Shown here: one piece after another, positions 1 through 9,321 of the stretch | Layout of the letters: each line of letters starts with the position of its first letter | How positions within the stretch are numbered: position 1 is the first letter of the stretch | DNA from: Ningiella ruwaisensis | Lineage (GTDB): Bacteria > Pseudomonadota > Gammaproteobacteria > Enterobacterales > Alteromonadaceae | Direction: 5' to 3' | Length of the DNA stretch: 64,000 nt | Assembly: GCF_004798935.1 (NCBI RefSeq) | Contig: NZ_RAHT01000002.1 | Span: forward strand, 248,001 to 312,000 | Position numbers and translations under genes: made by a program | Notes under the pieces: model-generated | Told to the model about the DNA's origin: nothing | The model's input: only the letters and a program-made list of their open reading frames with translations | The model's database searches: none

Positions 1-741
1 ATTGTTGAAATACCGCATTTGCCATTGCACCAAGCCGATACGAGCGCTTGAATACTTGCTTTCAAGCAAAGATGGCTGCTCGGCATCGTAGTACATATTA
101 TGCCATTGCAATAACGTGGCATAGCCAAGCGAAGCGTTATCTTCGGGTAAATAGGCTTTGAGTACCTGTTTAACTTCAAAGCCATTATTCATTTGAAACG
201 ACAGTGTAGGGTCGTAAATCTCTCGCTCTTTAACTTTTTCAATGTACTCGTAAGGGCTCATCTCTTGCGCATAGCGTGAGTAGTTAGGAATACGGCCACC
301 GGCCATGATGCTTTTAAGATTTAAATTTCGGCAAAGCTCTTTACGAGCTTCATATAGTCGTCGACCTAAGCGAAGCCCTCGATATGCCGGGTCGACAAAA
401 AAGTCTACGCCGTATAACACGTCTCCTTTTGGATCATGCGTGGTGATGTAGGCATCACCAGTAATCTCCTCATAAGTGTGTTTATCGCCAAACTTTTCAT
501 AATCAACAATCACCGAAAAGGCAGCTGCCACAATTTTGCCTTTATCTTCGATACAAATTTGCCCGTCTGCGAAGGTATTGATCTGCGCCTGATATCGCTT
601 TTTGGTGAAGGCTCCGCCATCATTCTTGTAAACGATATTCATTAAGGCTTTTATCGCGTCAAAATCTTCAAGCGTAAGGTGGCGTAATTCTAAATGGTGT
701 TCGGTATCTTCAATATTATTAGACGATTTGTCGTCGCTCAC
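1..741 (-). CDS. GNAT acetyltransferase / carbon-nitrogen hydrolase fusion, partial (C-terminal part outside window)
   Basis: The reading frame runs off the left edge of the window, leaving 247 codons. The start is a GTG at 741 with AGGAGA seven bases upstream. Residues about 17-215 form a GNAT acyltransferase domain: the acetyl-CoA loop is visible as YRGLRLGRRLYEAR at about 120-133, followed by AGGRIPNYSRYA and the family's conserved GYATLLQW near 207. After a short linker, GLVQWQMR (about 236-243) looks like the first beta strand of a nitrilase-type carbon-nitrogen hydrolase domain. This layout matches the known bifunctional GNAT/C-N hydrolase family; the catalytic Glu-Lys-Cys residues would lie outside the window. 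The substrate is not known. The fusion call rests on family memory and the short visible hydrolase segment. Confidence 0.75.
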   Translation of the reverse strand, partial: MSDDKSSNNIEDTEHHLELRHLTLEDFDAIKALMNIVYKNDGGAFTKKRYQAQINTFADGQICIEDKGKIVAAAFSVIVDYEKFGDKHTYEEITGDAYITTHDPKGDVLYGVDFFVDPAYRGLRLGRRLYEARKELCRNLNLKSIMAGGRIPNYSRYAQEMSPYEYIEKVKEREIYDPTLSFQMNNGFEVKQVLKAYLPEDNASLGYATLLQWHNMYYDAEQPSLLESKYSSARIGLVQWQMRYFNN

Positions 742-843
742 ACAGTTCTCCTGATGACGAAATTTTAGTAAGGTGATTTTGGGTCGTACAGTTTCAAAAC
801 AACAGAAGCGCTACTATCCCAAAAAGTATGAAACAAGTAAACG

Positions 844-1431
844 CTAGTGATACTCATCTGAGGCGTCTAAAATCTTAAGGTTTTGCTCCAGCTCAAATAC
901 ATAGCTGTCATTTTCGCCATGCATGCGAAGCGCCTGTGCCAACTCATATACATAGTCTTTGTTTTCACCACTTGGACCTTTGCTTTTACAGATGTGCTCA
1001 GCGAGTTTGCTCAAATCATGCTCTTCTTTATAGACCGGACTTTCAGGATCGCCAAGATACACCAGAGCATTAACCTGTTCACCCGATTCAAGCTCGATAT
1101 TTTTATGATGCCTCAGGTATCCATTCTGCTCTCGATGATCGAGCGCCTCCAGCACATCATGTTCAATTTGGTACGCCATGCCAAAGCATCGTGCTCGCGG
1201 ACTTGGCTCAAGCGTTAGTACTCGTCCGGGAGCGGTAGGCGTTCCCCTGTGATCTTGGCTTGCCATCCAAAAACGCCTCTGCCAGCCTGATAGATAGGCT
1301 CTTGATGACTTTATATAGGCAAAGTCAACTTTAAAAATAATTGACCCATATCCGAATAACCACACTGGTTTTTGCTTATCCAGCTTTAAGCGCTGCTTGT
1401 TTATGTGTTTAGTTGAATAAAGAGACGACAT
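844..1431 (-). CDS. ChaC-like gamma-glutamylcyclotransferase
   Basis: A 195-residue protein of the ChaC family, which cleaves the gamma-glutamyl group of glutathione to give 5-oxoproline and Cys-Gly in the cytoplasm. The glycine-rich substrate loop FGYGSI lies near residues 26-31, RRFW in the next strand, and LDHREQNGY carries the glutamate that acts as general acid/base in the family. The length fits bacterial ChaC. An ATG at 1431 is chosen; a TTG at 1437 is also possible. The gene begins directly after the stop codon of the upstream dienoyl-CoA isomerase gene, so the two are probably translated from one message. It probably takes part in glutathione turnover; specificity for glutathione over other gamma-glutamyl peptides is inferred. 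Confidence 0.85.
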   Translation of the reverse strand: MSSLYSTKHINKQRLKLDKQKPVWLFGYGSIIFKVDFAYIKSSRAYLSGWQRRFWMASQDHRGTPTAPGRVLTLEPSPRARCFGMAYQIEHDVLEALDHREQNGYLRHHKNIELESGEQVNALVYLGDPESPVYKEEHDLSKLAEHICKSKGPSGENKDYVYELAQALRMHGENDSYVFELEQNLKILDASDEYH

Positions 1432-1433
1432 AT

Positions 1434-2294
1434 TCAATCGTTTGAAAGTAAGGTATTTCTAGGCAGCAAATCATCATATCTTGGTCCGCGCTTTTCTTGC
1501 TGCGCTTGCATAGCTTCCATAATATCAGGCATTTGGAACATACCACTTTGCCACGTTGCCATATACTCTAAACTGTCTGTAACACTGTGATCGCGCGTGT
1601 AGTTAATCATTTGCTTGCAACCAGACACTGCCATTGGGGAGTGTCCCGCAATTACCTTAGCGACTTCCATCACGCCCTCAAGCATCGATGAGGCATCTTC
1701 GTACACTTGATTGACAAAACCGCATTCGAGTGCTTCGTGAGCTTGCCAGTTGCGCCCCGTGAACGCCAACTCTCGCATTAAACCCTGAGGAATTAAGTGC
1801 GGCAGTCTTTGTAAGGTACCAACATCTGCGGTCATCCCGATCTGCGTTTCTTTGATAGTAAAAAATGCATCCTTTGTACAATAACGGCAATCAGCAGCGC
1901 TTATCATATCTACGGCACCGCCAATTGCGCCACCTTGAATGGCACATAACACCGGCATGCGGGCTTGCTCTAATGCATTAAAGGCATCTTGAAGTGCCAA
2001 AACAGAGCGACGCATTTTTTCTGCGCGCCTTGCAGGCTCCCCTTTAAAATCTTTTGCCATATTAGTGAACACCGACAAGTCCATGCCTGCACTGAAGTGT
2101 TTACCAGTGCTCGAAATCACAATCACCCGCACTTCACCAGAATCATCCAGTTCGCGAACGAGTTGGGGTAACTCCGTCCAAAACTCAGGAATCATTGAAT
2201 TGAGTTGCTCTGGACGACTCAATTTAATATGCGCAATCTGATTTTCAACGCTTAGTTCAAAGCACTTGTACTGCGCTTTTTTTAAAGTAGACAT
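1434..2294 (-). CDS. Crotonase-family delta3,5-delta2,4-dienoyl-CoA isomerase
   Basis: A 286-residue enoyl-CoA hydratase/isomerase-superfamily protein. The oxyanion-hole segment HFSAGMDL is at about 67-73 and the second glycine-rich loop GGAIGGAVD at 121-129. The three acidic residues that mark dienoyl-CoA isomerase (ECH1 type) are all present: Asp129, Glu149 in IKETQIG and Asp157 in TADVGT, followed by LQRLP as in eukaryotic ECH1. Ordinary hydratases carry two glutamates instead. The expected reaction shifts 3,5-dienoyl-CoA to 2,4-dienoyl-CoA during beta-oxidation of unsaturated fatty acids with odd-position double bonds. GGAG lies upstream of the ATG. It appears to be cotranscribed with the ChaC-like gene. 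Function is assigned from the residue pattern; the physiological substrate is inferred. Confidence 0.85.
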   Translation of the reverse strand: MSTLKKAQYKCFELSVENQIAHIKLSRPEQLNSMIPEFWTELPQLVRELDDSGEVRVIVISSTGKHFSAGMDLSVFTNMAKDFKGEPARRAEKMRRSVLALQDAFNALEQARMPVLCAIQGGAIGGAVDMISAADCRYCTKDAFFTIKETQIGMTADVGTLQRLPHLIPQGLMRELAFTGRNWQAHEALECGFVNQVYEDASSMLEGVMEVAKVIAGHSPMAVSGCKQMINYTRDHSVTDSLEYMATWQSGMFQMPDIMEAMQAQQEKRGPRYDDLLPRNTLLSND

Positions 2295-2399
2295 AAACAG
2301 GCTCCTACAATTGGGACTATACCCATCATAGAGAGCCTTCGCATAAGTGCCAATTAAGTTTATAAATAGTGAATTATTTTTTTAGGTGTTAAAGGGTAG

Positions 2400-3239
2400 T
2401 CATAGCATGGATGTTTGAATAACCCTAAGCAAGCGCTTAAACCCGCCGTGAATGCGTTTTTCGGTTTTCGAGACATCAATGTAATACGGCGCTCTGTAGC
2501 CCTGATATTCAAAGGCATAACCGATTCTCGTTAATTGGATCCCAAAACAGGCAAGGCTTTGTGCCAATTTTGGCGTAGTGATAATAAATAAATGCTTACG
2601 TTTTGTGCGCTGTGATAAGACCATGGCACCTAAGTACAACGCTACAGCTATATACTTAAAATTTCGTAATTCATGCTTGTCAGTAAATTCTCCGGCATCA
2701 AGATCGCCAAAACTGGAAATATTTGCTAAGTGTTTTGCACTCGCGCGATTTTTAAAAGTATTTTTGCGATACTCGGGCGTGACAACTAGTCGAGAAACCT
2801 CAGCAATTTCCTCTCTTTTAAAATGGTGAGGTAAACAATGACAATCGTCATAAAAGGTATTACATGTATCTTCAATAGGCAGTTTCTCTGACGCCTTAAA
2901 GCTTTCAACTAGCCTGACTGCCCCAACTAACTTTTTACTTTTAGTGTGTTTTACAATGCAAAACCTGGAATGATTATCGTAAATATCCGATTCTTTATTA
3001 GCATGTGATGCAAACCTGAACCCAAGCTCTTCACAATAAACCTTGTGCCTAAGCGCGTACATTGCTTCTTTCTCTGATTCAGAAAGTTCAGAGCGAACGT
3101 CAAAATAATTGAAAAACGTTTTTGCGACCGTTCTGGATTTTATATAAAACTTTATCGGTTTTAAGACGCGTTTCAGCGATTGCGCGGGCTTTTTAAACGC
3201 CATTTTTTGTGATGGAAATTCAGTATTCGCATAGTCCAT
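2400..3239 (-). CDS. PEP-CTERM/exosortase system-associated acyltransferase
   Basis: A 279-residue GNAT-fold protein resembling the acyltransferases that accompany exosortase (PEP-CTERM) gene clusters. Visible family segments are ALRHKVYCEELGF (about residue 61), LVGAVRLV (about 104), and the hallmark EEIAEVSRLVVTPEYR (about 143-158), followed by a long acyl-homoserine-lactone-synthase-like C-terminal half. AGGTGAATC precedes the ATG. It lies between the isomerase gene and the RNase P RNA, with no exosortase gene next to it. The PrsK/PrsR regulators of PEP-CTERM systems are encoded at the other end of the window, so an exosortase system is expected elsewhere in the genome. The acyl donor and acceptor are unknown. 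Confidence 0.75.
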   Translation of the reverse strand: MDYANTEFPSQKMAFKKPAQSLKRVLKPIKFYIKSRTVAKTFFNYFDVRSELSESEKEAMYALRHKVYCEELGFRFASHANKESDIYDNHSRFCIVKHTKSKKLVGAVRLVESFKASEKLPIEDTCNTFYDDCHCLPHHFKREEIAEVSRLVVTPEYRKNTFKNRASAKHLANISSFGDLDAGEFTDKHELRNFKYIAVALYLGAMVLSQRTKRKHLFIITTPKLAQSLACFGIQLTRIGYAFEYQGYRAPYYIDVSKTEKRIHGGFKRLLRVIQTSML

Positions 3240-3360
3240 GATTCACCTGAGAGTCAAGTAAAGCAACCTGGTTCGTGCTCGTTGCTAGTGATAGAAATTA
3301 AGCGACTATTATAAGATATGACGCAAATTGCGAGTAAGCGTTCACTTTGAATAAAAATTA

Positions 3361-3728
<368 letters not shown>

Positions 3729-3927
3729 CATGAGTATAAAACAAAGTGTGAGTGCTTTCTTGATTTATTTCTATTTTCAGCTTTTTTAGCGATGTATAGC
3801 TAAAAACAAGAATTTACTGTATGCTCGCGTCTCTTTAGTTATGGTAGATAGTTGCGTTAAGTTGCTTTTTAAAAAAAAACGCTATTTGCCAAACTCTTCT
3901 CTTGCTTCTCTTTAGATACCTATAAAC

Positions 3928-5166
3928 ATGACATTCGCACATCTTGGATTAATTCCAACCTTATTAAACGCCCTTGAAAAACAAGGTTATTCGACACCCA
4001 CGCCCATTCAGGAAAAGGTTATACGCCCCATCCTTGAGGGAAAAGACGTGATGGCAGCTGCGCAAACCGGAACAGGCAAAACTGCCGGCTTTTCGCTTCC
4101 TTTATTACAACGTCTTACAAAAAGCGCAAATAAAGCGCGGCCAAACTGCGCACGAGCGCTCGTGCTTACCCCCACTCGAGAACTTGCTGCTCAAGTCGCT
4201 CAAAGCGTAGAAAATTACGGGGGAGAGTTAAAGCTAAATTACAATCTCGTGTTTGGCGGCGTAAAAATCAATCCGCAAATGATGAAGCTTCGACGCGGCA
4301 CCGATGTGCTTATTGCCACTCCCGGGCGATTGCTGGATTTACACCAGCAAAATGCTATCCGCTTTGAGCAAATTGAAATACTGGTGCTTGATGAAGCCGA
4401 TAGAATGCTCGATATGGGCTTTATCAAAGACATCAAACGCATTCTGGCCTTGTTACCAAAGACGAGACAAAACTTGCTCTTTTCAGCCACGTTTTCAGAA
4501 GATATTAGAAGTCTTGCTCGGGGCTTGCTAAACGATCCCGTTGAGATCTCCGTTACGCCTCCAAATACAACTGTTGAGCGCATCGACCAGTTAGTTTATA
4601 CGCTTGATAAAACCAGCAAGACTAAAGCGCTTATTCATCTTATTCAGCAAGAAAAGTGGTTTCAGGTTTTGGTGTTTTGTCGCACCAAACACGGTGCAAA
4701 TCGTCTTACCACTCAACTGAACAAAAAAGGCATTACAGCGGCTGCCATTCATGGCAACAAAAGTCAAAATGTCAGAACGCGAGCCCTTGCAGATTTTAAA
4801 GCGGATAAAATCCAGGTGCTTGTTGCCACCGACATAGCGGCGCGAGGCATTGATATTGTGCAGTTACCGCATGTAGTCAATTTTGACCTACCGCATGTTG
4901 CAGAAGATTATGTCCATCGCATTGGCCGAACAGGTCGGGCTGGCAAGTCTGGTTTAGCGATTTCTTTAGTCAGCGCTGATGAAGCGAAACAACTGGCAAG
5001 TATTGAGCGTTTGATAAACTTAAAGATTGAGAAGAAAACGCTTGATGCATTTCCAGCCTCACAGGCCTTGCCTGATGTTAAACTCAAAACCAAACCGAAA
5101 CGACCTAAAAAGCCTAGAAAGCCTAAACGGCTAAGAGCTGGAGAGCATGTCAAACGGTCTATGTAA
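3928..5166 (+). CDS. rhlE: DEAD-box ATP-dependent RNA helicase, RhlE type
   Basis: A 412-residue RNA helicase with all the DEAD-box motifs: Q motif with PTPIQ near 24-28, Walker A AQTGTGKT at 45-52, PTRELA at 82-87, TPGRLLDL at about 131, DEAD at 155-158, SAT at 186-188, ARGIDI and HRIGRTGR in the second RecA domain. The N-terminal FAHLGL...ALEKQGY and the short length place it with RhlE. The C-terminal 40 residues are a basic tail rich in Lys, Arg and Pro ([13 protein letters not shown]), probably for RNA contact. The family acts in ribosome assembly and RNA turnover. It is transcribed away from rnpB and ends at the terminator shared with lpdA. The ribosome site is weak. Confidence 0.88.
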   Translation: MTFAHLGLIPTLLNALEKQGYSTPTPIQEKVIRPILEGKDVMAAAQTGTGKTAGFSLPLLQRLTKSANKARPNCARALVLTPTRELAAQVAQSVENYGGELKLNYNLVFGGVKINPQMMKLRRGTDVLIATPGRLLDLHQQNAIRFEQIEILVLDEADRMLDMGFIKDIKRILALLPKTRQNLLFSATFSEDIRSLARGLLNDPVEISVTPPNTTVERIDQLVYTLDKTSKTKALIHLIQQEKWFQVLVFCRTKHGANRLTTQLNKKGITAAAIHGNKSQNVRTRALADFKADKIQVLVATDIAARGIDIVQLPHVVNFDLPHVAEDYVHRIGRTGRAGKSGLAISLVSADEAKQLASIERLINLKIEKKTLDAFPASQALPDVKLKTKPKRPKKPRKPKRLRAGEHVKRSM

Positions 5167-5190
5167 GTGAAGTTGCAAAACTTGAATTTT

Positions 5191-5216
5191 AAAACCCCTG
5201 CGAATGCAGGGGTTTT
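5191..5216. terminator. Bidirectional Rho-independent terminator between rhlE and lpdA
   Basis: A perfect 11-bp stem, AAAACCCCTGC with GCAGGGGTTTT, closes a GAAT loop. The A-run on one side and the T-run on the other let it work in both directions, which fits its place between the convergent genes rhlE (ends 5166) and lpdA (ends 5235). Confidence 0.9.
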
Positions 5217-5234
5217 GAGTGTAGCTAGCGTGTG

Positions 5235-6656
5235 TTACTTTTTCTTAGCCTTTGGATTTGGCATGTCGGTAATGCTGCCTTCGAAAATTTCAGCAGCAAG
5301 ACCAATTGATTCATTTAAAGTCGGGTGTGCATGAATGGTTAATGCAACATCTTCAGCATCTGCACCCATTTCGATAGCCAGGCCAATCTCACCCAGCATT
5401 TCTCCTGCGTTAGTTCCCACTAATGCGCCACCAATCACGCGACCGGAGTCTTTATCAAAAATCAGTTTTGTCATACCGTCGGTAGCATCAGAGGCAATCG
5501 CACGACCTGAAGCTGCCCAAGGGAAGGTGGCAGTTTCATAGCTCACGCCTTGTTCTTTTGCTTCTTTTTCAGTTAAGCCTACCCAGGCAACTTCTGGCTC
5601 AGTGTAAGCTACTGAAGGAATGCACTTAGGATCAAAGTAATGCTTCTTACCGGCAATCACTTCTGCGGCCACGTGACCTTCATGAACCGCTTTGTGCGCA
5701 AGCATGGGTTGTCCAACCAAATCACCAATGGCGTAGATATGATTAACGTTGGTACGCATTTGCTTATCTACATTGATAAAGCCTCGCTCATCAACTTTTA
5801 CACCCGCTTTTTCAGCTGCAACCAGGCTACCATTTGGCTTACGGCCAACCGCAACTAACACGCGATCGTAGCGTACAGGTTCTTTAGGCGCTTGTTTTCC
5901 TTCAAAGGTGACATATAAACCATCTTTTTTGGCTTCGACATTTGTCACTTTGGTCTCAAGCATGGTGTTGAACTTGTCTTTAATGGTTTTCATGTAAACT
6001 TTGACAATGTCTTTATCAGCCGCAGGCATAAGCTGGTCTAAAAACTCAACCACATCGATTTTGGAGCCCAGTGCATGATAAACCGTTCCCATTTCCAAGC
6101 CGATAATGCCGCCACCGAGCACCAGCATTTTTTCAGGAATGTCTTTCATTTTAAGCGCGCCGGTAGAGTCAATTACGCGCTCGTCGTCATGAGGAATAAA
6201 GGGCAAGGTAACTGGCTCTGAACCTGCGGCAATAATCGCGTTATCAAAGGTGATGGTCGTTTTACCGTCTTTACCTTCAACTTCAAGGGTGTTTGCGCCT
6301 GTGAATTTTCCATAGCCGACTACATGCTTAACTTTGCGCATTTTTGACATGCCAGATAAGCCTTTGGTAAGTTGACCAACAACACCATCTTTGTAATCGC
6401 GTATTTTATCAAGGTCGAAGCTTGGCTCGCCAAATGAAACGCCGTGCTTTGACAGGTGTTTTGCTTCTTGAATGACTTTTGCAACATGCAATAATGCTTT
6501 TGATGGAATACAACCGACGTTTAAGCAAACACCACCAAGGGTTTCTCTTGCATCCACAATTACGGCTTCAATGCCCAAATCAGCAGCTCTAAACGCGGCT
6601 GAATATCCGCCAGGACCTGCACCAAGTACCACTAATTGCGTTTTTATCTCGCTCAT
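5235..6656 (-). CDS. lpdA: Dihydrolipoyl dehydrogenase (E3)
   Basis: The E3 flavoprotein of 2-oxoacid dehydrogenase complexes; it reoxidises dihydrolipoyl groups and reduces NAD+. The start at 6656 (ATG with GAGG seven bases upstream) gives 473 residues, the usual length; a longer frame to 6689 would add an atypical leader. Visible are the FAD-binding GAGPGGY at 12-18, the redox disulfide in CLNVGC (Cys44/Cys49), the NAD-binding GGGIIGLE, the second FAD motif YAIGD, and the C-terminal HAHPTLNE with the active-site His-Glu pair. It is the last gene of the pyruvate dehydrogenase transcription unit but is separated from aceF by a 571-bp gap packed with dyad repeats. It may also serve 2-oxoglutarate dehydrogenase, as in E. 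coli. Confidence 0.97.
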   Translation of the reverse strand: MSEIKTQLVVLGAGPGGYSAAFRAADLGIEAVIVDARETLGGVCLNVGCIPSKALLHVAKVIQEAKHLSKHGVSFGEPSFDLDKIRDYKDGVVGQLTKGLSGMSKMRKVKHVVGYGKFTGANTLEVEGKDGKTTITFDNAIIAAGSEPVTLPFIPHDDERVIDSTGALKMKDIPEKMLVLGGGIIGLEMGTVYHALGSKIDVVEFLDQLMPAADKDIVKVYMKTIKDKFNTMLETKVTNVEAKKDGLYVTFEGKQAPKEPVRYDRVLVAVGRKPNGSLVAAEKAGVKVDERGFINVDKQMRTNVNHIYAIGDLVGQPMLAHKAVHEGHVAAEVIAGKKHYFDPKCIPSVAYTEPEVAWVGLTEKEAKEQGVSYETATFPWAASGRAIASDATDGMTKLIFDKDSGRVIGGALVGTNAGEMLGEIGLAIEMGADAEDVALTIHAHPTLNESIGLAAEIFEGSITDMPNPKAKKK

Positions 6657-6794
6657 TATGACCTCAATTTTTTGTTTATATTTCCGCACGCATCATGTCA
6701 CTGCGGTTGCAATGCCGCCTATTGTACGGCATTTCGATACTAACTTTGAACCCGTTTACGCCAAAACTTCATCGCTTTTTGCTGTAGTGCTGGT

Positions 6795-6927
6795 GAATTG
6801 CTTTTTTGTGAAAGAAAGGCTTTGCATTTTGTAAGGCGCTTGAACCCATCCATGGGTCGCTCGACCAAAGGCATCCTTGCCTTTGGACGCTTACAAAATG
6901 CAAAGCCTCTCTTTCCCTGCGCAATTC
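6795..6927 (-). repeat. Dyad element H1 (long-arm double-hairpin repeat)
   Basis: Outer arms at about 6795-6835 and 6889-6927 are complementary over about 40 bases with small gaps (GCTTTGCATTTTGTAAG against CTTACAAAATGCAAAGC is perfect). Between them lie two small hairpins: CCCATCCATGGG (6845-6856) and CCAAAGGCATCCTTGCCTTTGG-type (6865-6886), joined by GTCGCTCGA. On the minus strand the order is long hairpin then short hairpin, the same as H3 and opposite to H2, H4 and H5. The function is unknown; transcript folding, attenuation or a dispersed non-coding element are possible. Confidence 0.8.
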
Positions 6928-7045
6928 ACACGCATACGTTCAGGCGCTTTAAAATGCAATCCCTCACATTCCCTGTGTAATTCAAACGTACCCTCGCCTC
7001 TGGACGCTTATAAGTTCCCAAACCTCTTCTATCCAGCGCAATTCA
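6885..7045. repeat. Three degenerate tandem copies of the right arm of H1
   Basis: Copies at 6885-6928, 6943-6984 and 7002-7045 share GGACGCTTA or GGCGCTTT at the start, AAAATGC or a variant, CCTC, CCCTGCG-like and GCAATTCA at the end. They recur at 58-59-bp intervals. The first copy is the right arm of dyad element H1; the other two have diverged and have no partner arm. They look like decaying half elements. Confidence 0.7.
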
Positions 7046-7068
7046 TCGCCGAGAAATCGCTGATCGTG

Positions 7069-7222
7069 GCTGGCTTTCGGAGCGCTACCGAAGCGAGGGC
7101 CGGTATTTTCGCAAGTATCCACAGGCATGGATGCCTGTGGTTAAGCGTCCCACGGATGGGCTCGAAGCGTCTTGCGAAAATACCGGCCCTCGCTTCGGTC
7201 TAAAGCCTCCGAAAACCCAGCC
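7069..7222 (-). repeat. Dyad element H2 (long-arm double-hairpin repeat)
   Basis: The arms 7088-7115 and 7171-7198 are perfectly complementary over 28 bases, and weaker pairing (GGCTGG...TTTCGGAG with CTCCGAAAACCCAGCC) extends outward to 7069 and 7222. Inside are a hairpin with CCACAGGCATGG and ATGCCTGTGG (7119-7140), the linker TTAAGCGT, CCCACGGATGGG (7149-7160) and the linker CTCGAAGCGT. Its outer end lies six bases beyond the aceF stop codon. Confidence 0.85.
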
Positions 7223-7227
7223 CAGCG

Positions 7228-9309
7228 TTAAAGCAAAATGCGGCGGATATCTGCCAGGCACTCGCCTAGGTGTACCGCAAATCTTGCTGCTAATGCACCA
7301 TCAATTACGCGATGATCGTAGCTTAAAGACAGTGGCAACATTAATCGAGGTTGGAACTCCTTACCATCCCACTTTGGTTTTATCTCAGACTTCGAGACAC
7401 CCAAAATTGCCACGTCTGGCGCATTCACAATTGGCGTAAATGCTGTACCGCCAATACCGCCCAAGCTTGAAATAGTAAAGCAACTGCCTTGCATATCCGC
7501 AGACTTTAACTTGCCATCTCGCGCTTTTGCACTGATGTCCATTAGCTCTTTTGATATATCCATCACGCCTTTTTTATCAACATCGCGCACTACCGGCACA
7601 ACCAATCCATTTGGTGTGTCTACCGCAATACCAATGTGATAGTACTTTTTCATTACCAAAGATTCGCCATCTTCCGACAAGGACGAGTTAAATGTTGGGT
7701 AATGTTTAAGCGCATCAGCAACCGCCTTCATCATAAACACCAGTGGCGTGATTTTTACGCCCAACTTGCGCTTATCTGCGATTGCGTTTTGTTCTTTTCT
7801 AAACGCTTCCAGTTCAGTGATGTCAGCTTCTTCAAACTGCGTTACGTGCGGTATTGTCACCCAGTTACGATGCAGGTTAGGCCCTGAGAGCTTTTGAATA
7901 CGCGTAAGCGGCTTAACTTCCACTTCACCAAATTTACTAAAATCAACCTTAGGTGGCGCAATGACTTGCAAGCCTCCTGCGCCTTGTGCAGCAGTTGCGC
8001 CAGCAGTGACTTTAGGTCGCGATAGTTCGTACTTCACATAAGACTGAACATCTTCTTTCAAGATACGATTTTTACGGCCAGAGCCTTGAACCTGGGTAAG
8101 GTCTACACCAAACTCGCGCGCCAGGCGACGTACAGAGGGTGATGCATGCACAACACCTGTTTTTTCTTTTGTGCCTGCCGATGGATGATGCGGCACAGGA
8201 GGCGCTTTTTGCGCACTTTCCTGTTTTTGAGAATCAGTCGATGTTGACGATGACTCAGCCTGCTTTGGCGCTTCTTTATCCTCAGCGGCTTGCTCAGCAT
8301 TATCAGAGCTACCAGCTACTTCAAGCGTTAAAACAAGCGAACCCTCTGAGACTTTATCACCCGTTTTAAGCTTCACTTCTTTCACCGTTCCGGCTTCAGG
8401 GGCAGGTACATCCATTGTGGCTTTGTCTGTCTCAAGAGTAATCAAGCCGTCTTCTGCTTCAACCTTATCGCCTGCTTTAACGAGCACATCAATTACATCC
8501 ACATCTGTGGCATCGCCGATGTCAGGGACGGTGACATCAATTACTTTAGCGCCGCCACCGGCATTTGAAGGTTTATTTTCAGCGCTTGCCTCTTGCCCGG
8601 AGTCTTGTTTATCCGAAGATTCAGCTTGTGACGAATCTGAACGCTCAGCAGAGCCAGAATCAGCACCCTCTACTTCGAGAATTAGCACCAATGAGCCCTC
8701 AGAGACTTTATCCCCAGTTTTTACTTTGAGCTCTTTGACTTTACCTGCTTGAGGACAAGGCACATCCATTGTTGCTTTGTCGGTTTCAAGCGTGATAAGG
8801 CCATCTTCTTCTGCAACGCTGTCACCTTCTTTCACCAGTACGTCAATAATTTCAACGTCTGTGGCATCACCAATATCGGGAACGGTGACTTCGATAGTCG
8901 AGCTGCCACCGGAGCCTTTAGAACCTGAGTTTGAGCCTGATGCTTCCGACGCTTGTGGAGCGCTTTCTGCTGTTTTTTCAGACGTGTTCTCAGATGCGCT
9001 ACTACTGCTCGTCGATTCATCGGCGTTGTTTGAGTTAGATTCAGCAGAGTCAGATTCAGAGTCGCCTGAACCCGCTTCTTCCACTTTACCGAGAACGTCA
9101 CCCTGTTTAATTTTATCGCCTACTTTGACAGATATTTCCTTTACTGTGCCAGCAAAGGGAATAGGGATATCCATACTGGCTTTGTCGCTTTCAACGGTAA
9201 CAAACGCATCTTCTGCTTCAACGTCTTGCCCTACTTCAACACAAAGCTCAATAACTTCAACCTCATCTTCGCCTACGTCAGGTACGACTACATCAACTAA
9301 ATTTGCCAT
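7228..9309 (-). CDS. aceF: Pyruvate dehydrogenase E2, dihydrolipoyl acetyltransferase
   Basis: A 693-residue E2 core protein of the pyruvate dehydrogenase complex; it moves the acetyl group from E1 to coenzyme A. Three lipoyl domains carry their target lysines in DKASMD (Lys43), DKATMD (Lys178) and DKATMD (Lys296). Domains two and three are nearly the same sequence, which suggests an internal duplication. They are joined by flexible linkers, the first two rich in Ser, Glu, Asp and Asn and the third in Ser, Gln and Lys. The E1/E3-binding domain (SVRRLAREFGVDL, about 390-426) and the catalytic domain follow, with the active-site DHRVIDG near His666. GGAG precedes the ATG, 12 bases after aceE. 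The linkers are more acidic than the Ala-Pro-rich linkers of E. coli. Confidence 0.97.
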   Translation of the reverse strand: MANLVDVVVPDVGEDEVEVIELCVEVGQDVEAEDAFVTVESDKASMDIPIPFAGTVKEISVKVGDKIKQGDVLGKVEEAGSGDSESDSAESNSNNADESTSSSSASENTSEKTAESAPQASEASGSNSGSKGSGGSSTIEVTVPDIGDATDVEIIDVLVKEGDSVAEEDGLITLETDKATMDVPCPQAGKVKELKVKTGDKVSEGSLVLILEVEGADSGSAERSDSSQAESSDKQDSGQEASAENKPSNAGGGAKVIDVTVPDIGDATDVDVIDVLVKAGDKVEAEDGLITLETDKATMDVPAPEAGTVKEVKLKTGDKVSEGSLVLTLEVAGSSDNAEQAAEDKEAPKQAESSSTSTDSQKQESAQKAPPVPHHPSAGTKEKTGVVHASPSVRRLAREFGVDLTQVQGSGRKNRILKEDVQSYVKYELSRPKVTAGATAAQGAGGLQVIAPPKVDFSKFGEVEVKPLTRIQKLSGPNLHRNWVTIPHVTQFEEADITELEAFRKEQNAIADKRKLGVKITPLVFMMKAVADALKHYPTFNSSLSEDGESLVMKKYYHIGIAVDTPNGLVVPVVRDVDKKGVMDISKELMDISAKARDGKLKSADMQGSCFTISSLGGIGGTAFTPIVNAPDVAILGVSKSEIKPKWDGKEFQPRLMLPLSLSYDHRVIDGALAARFAVHLGECLADIRRILL

Positions 9310-9321
9310 TGTTATGTCTCC

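Larger units (their letters stand above)
6657..7227. other. Intergenic region aceF-lpdA filled with dyad elements and degenerate tandem repeats
   Basis: This 571-bp gap inside the pyruvate dehydrogenase operon has no believable gene. Going with transcription (minus strand) it holds dyad element H2 starting six bases after the aceF stop, three degenerate 42-44-bp copies spaced at 58-59 bp, dyad element H1, and then about 140 bp of unremarkable leader before lpdA. The short reading frames through it on the plus strand are by-products of the repeats. Confidence 0.8.

Noticed and set aside
7119-7160. Dyad cores as integron attC sites
   Set aside because: No integrase, no R-box/L-box core sites (RYYYAAC/GTTRRRY) and no cassette order. 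The arms are locus-specific.
6798-7439. Several plus-strand frames in the aceF-lpdA gap and the end of aceF
   Set aside because: They follow the dyad repeats and have no ribosome sites or known domains.
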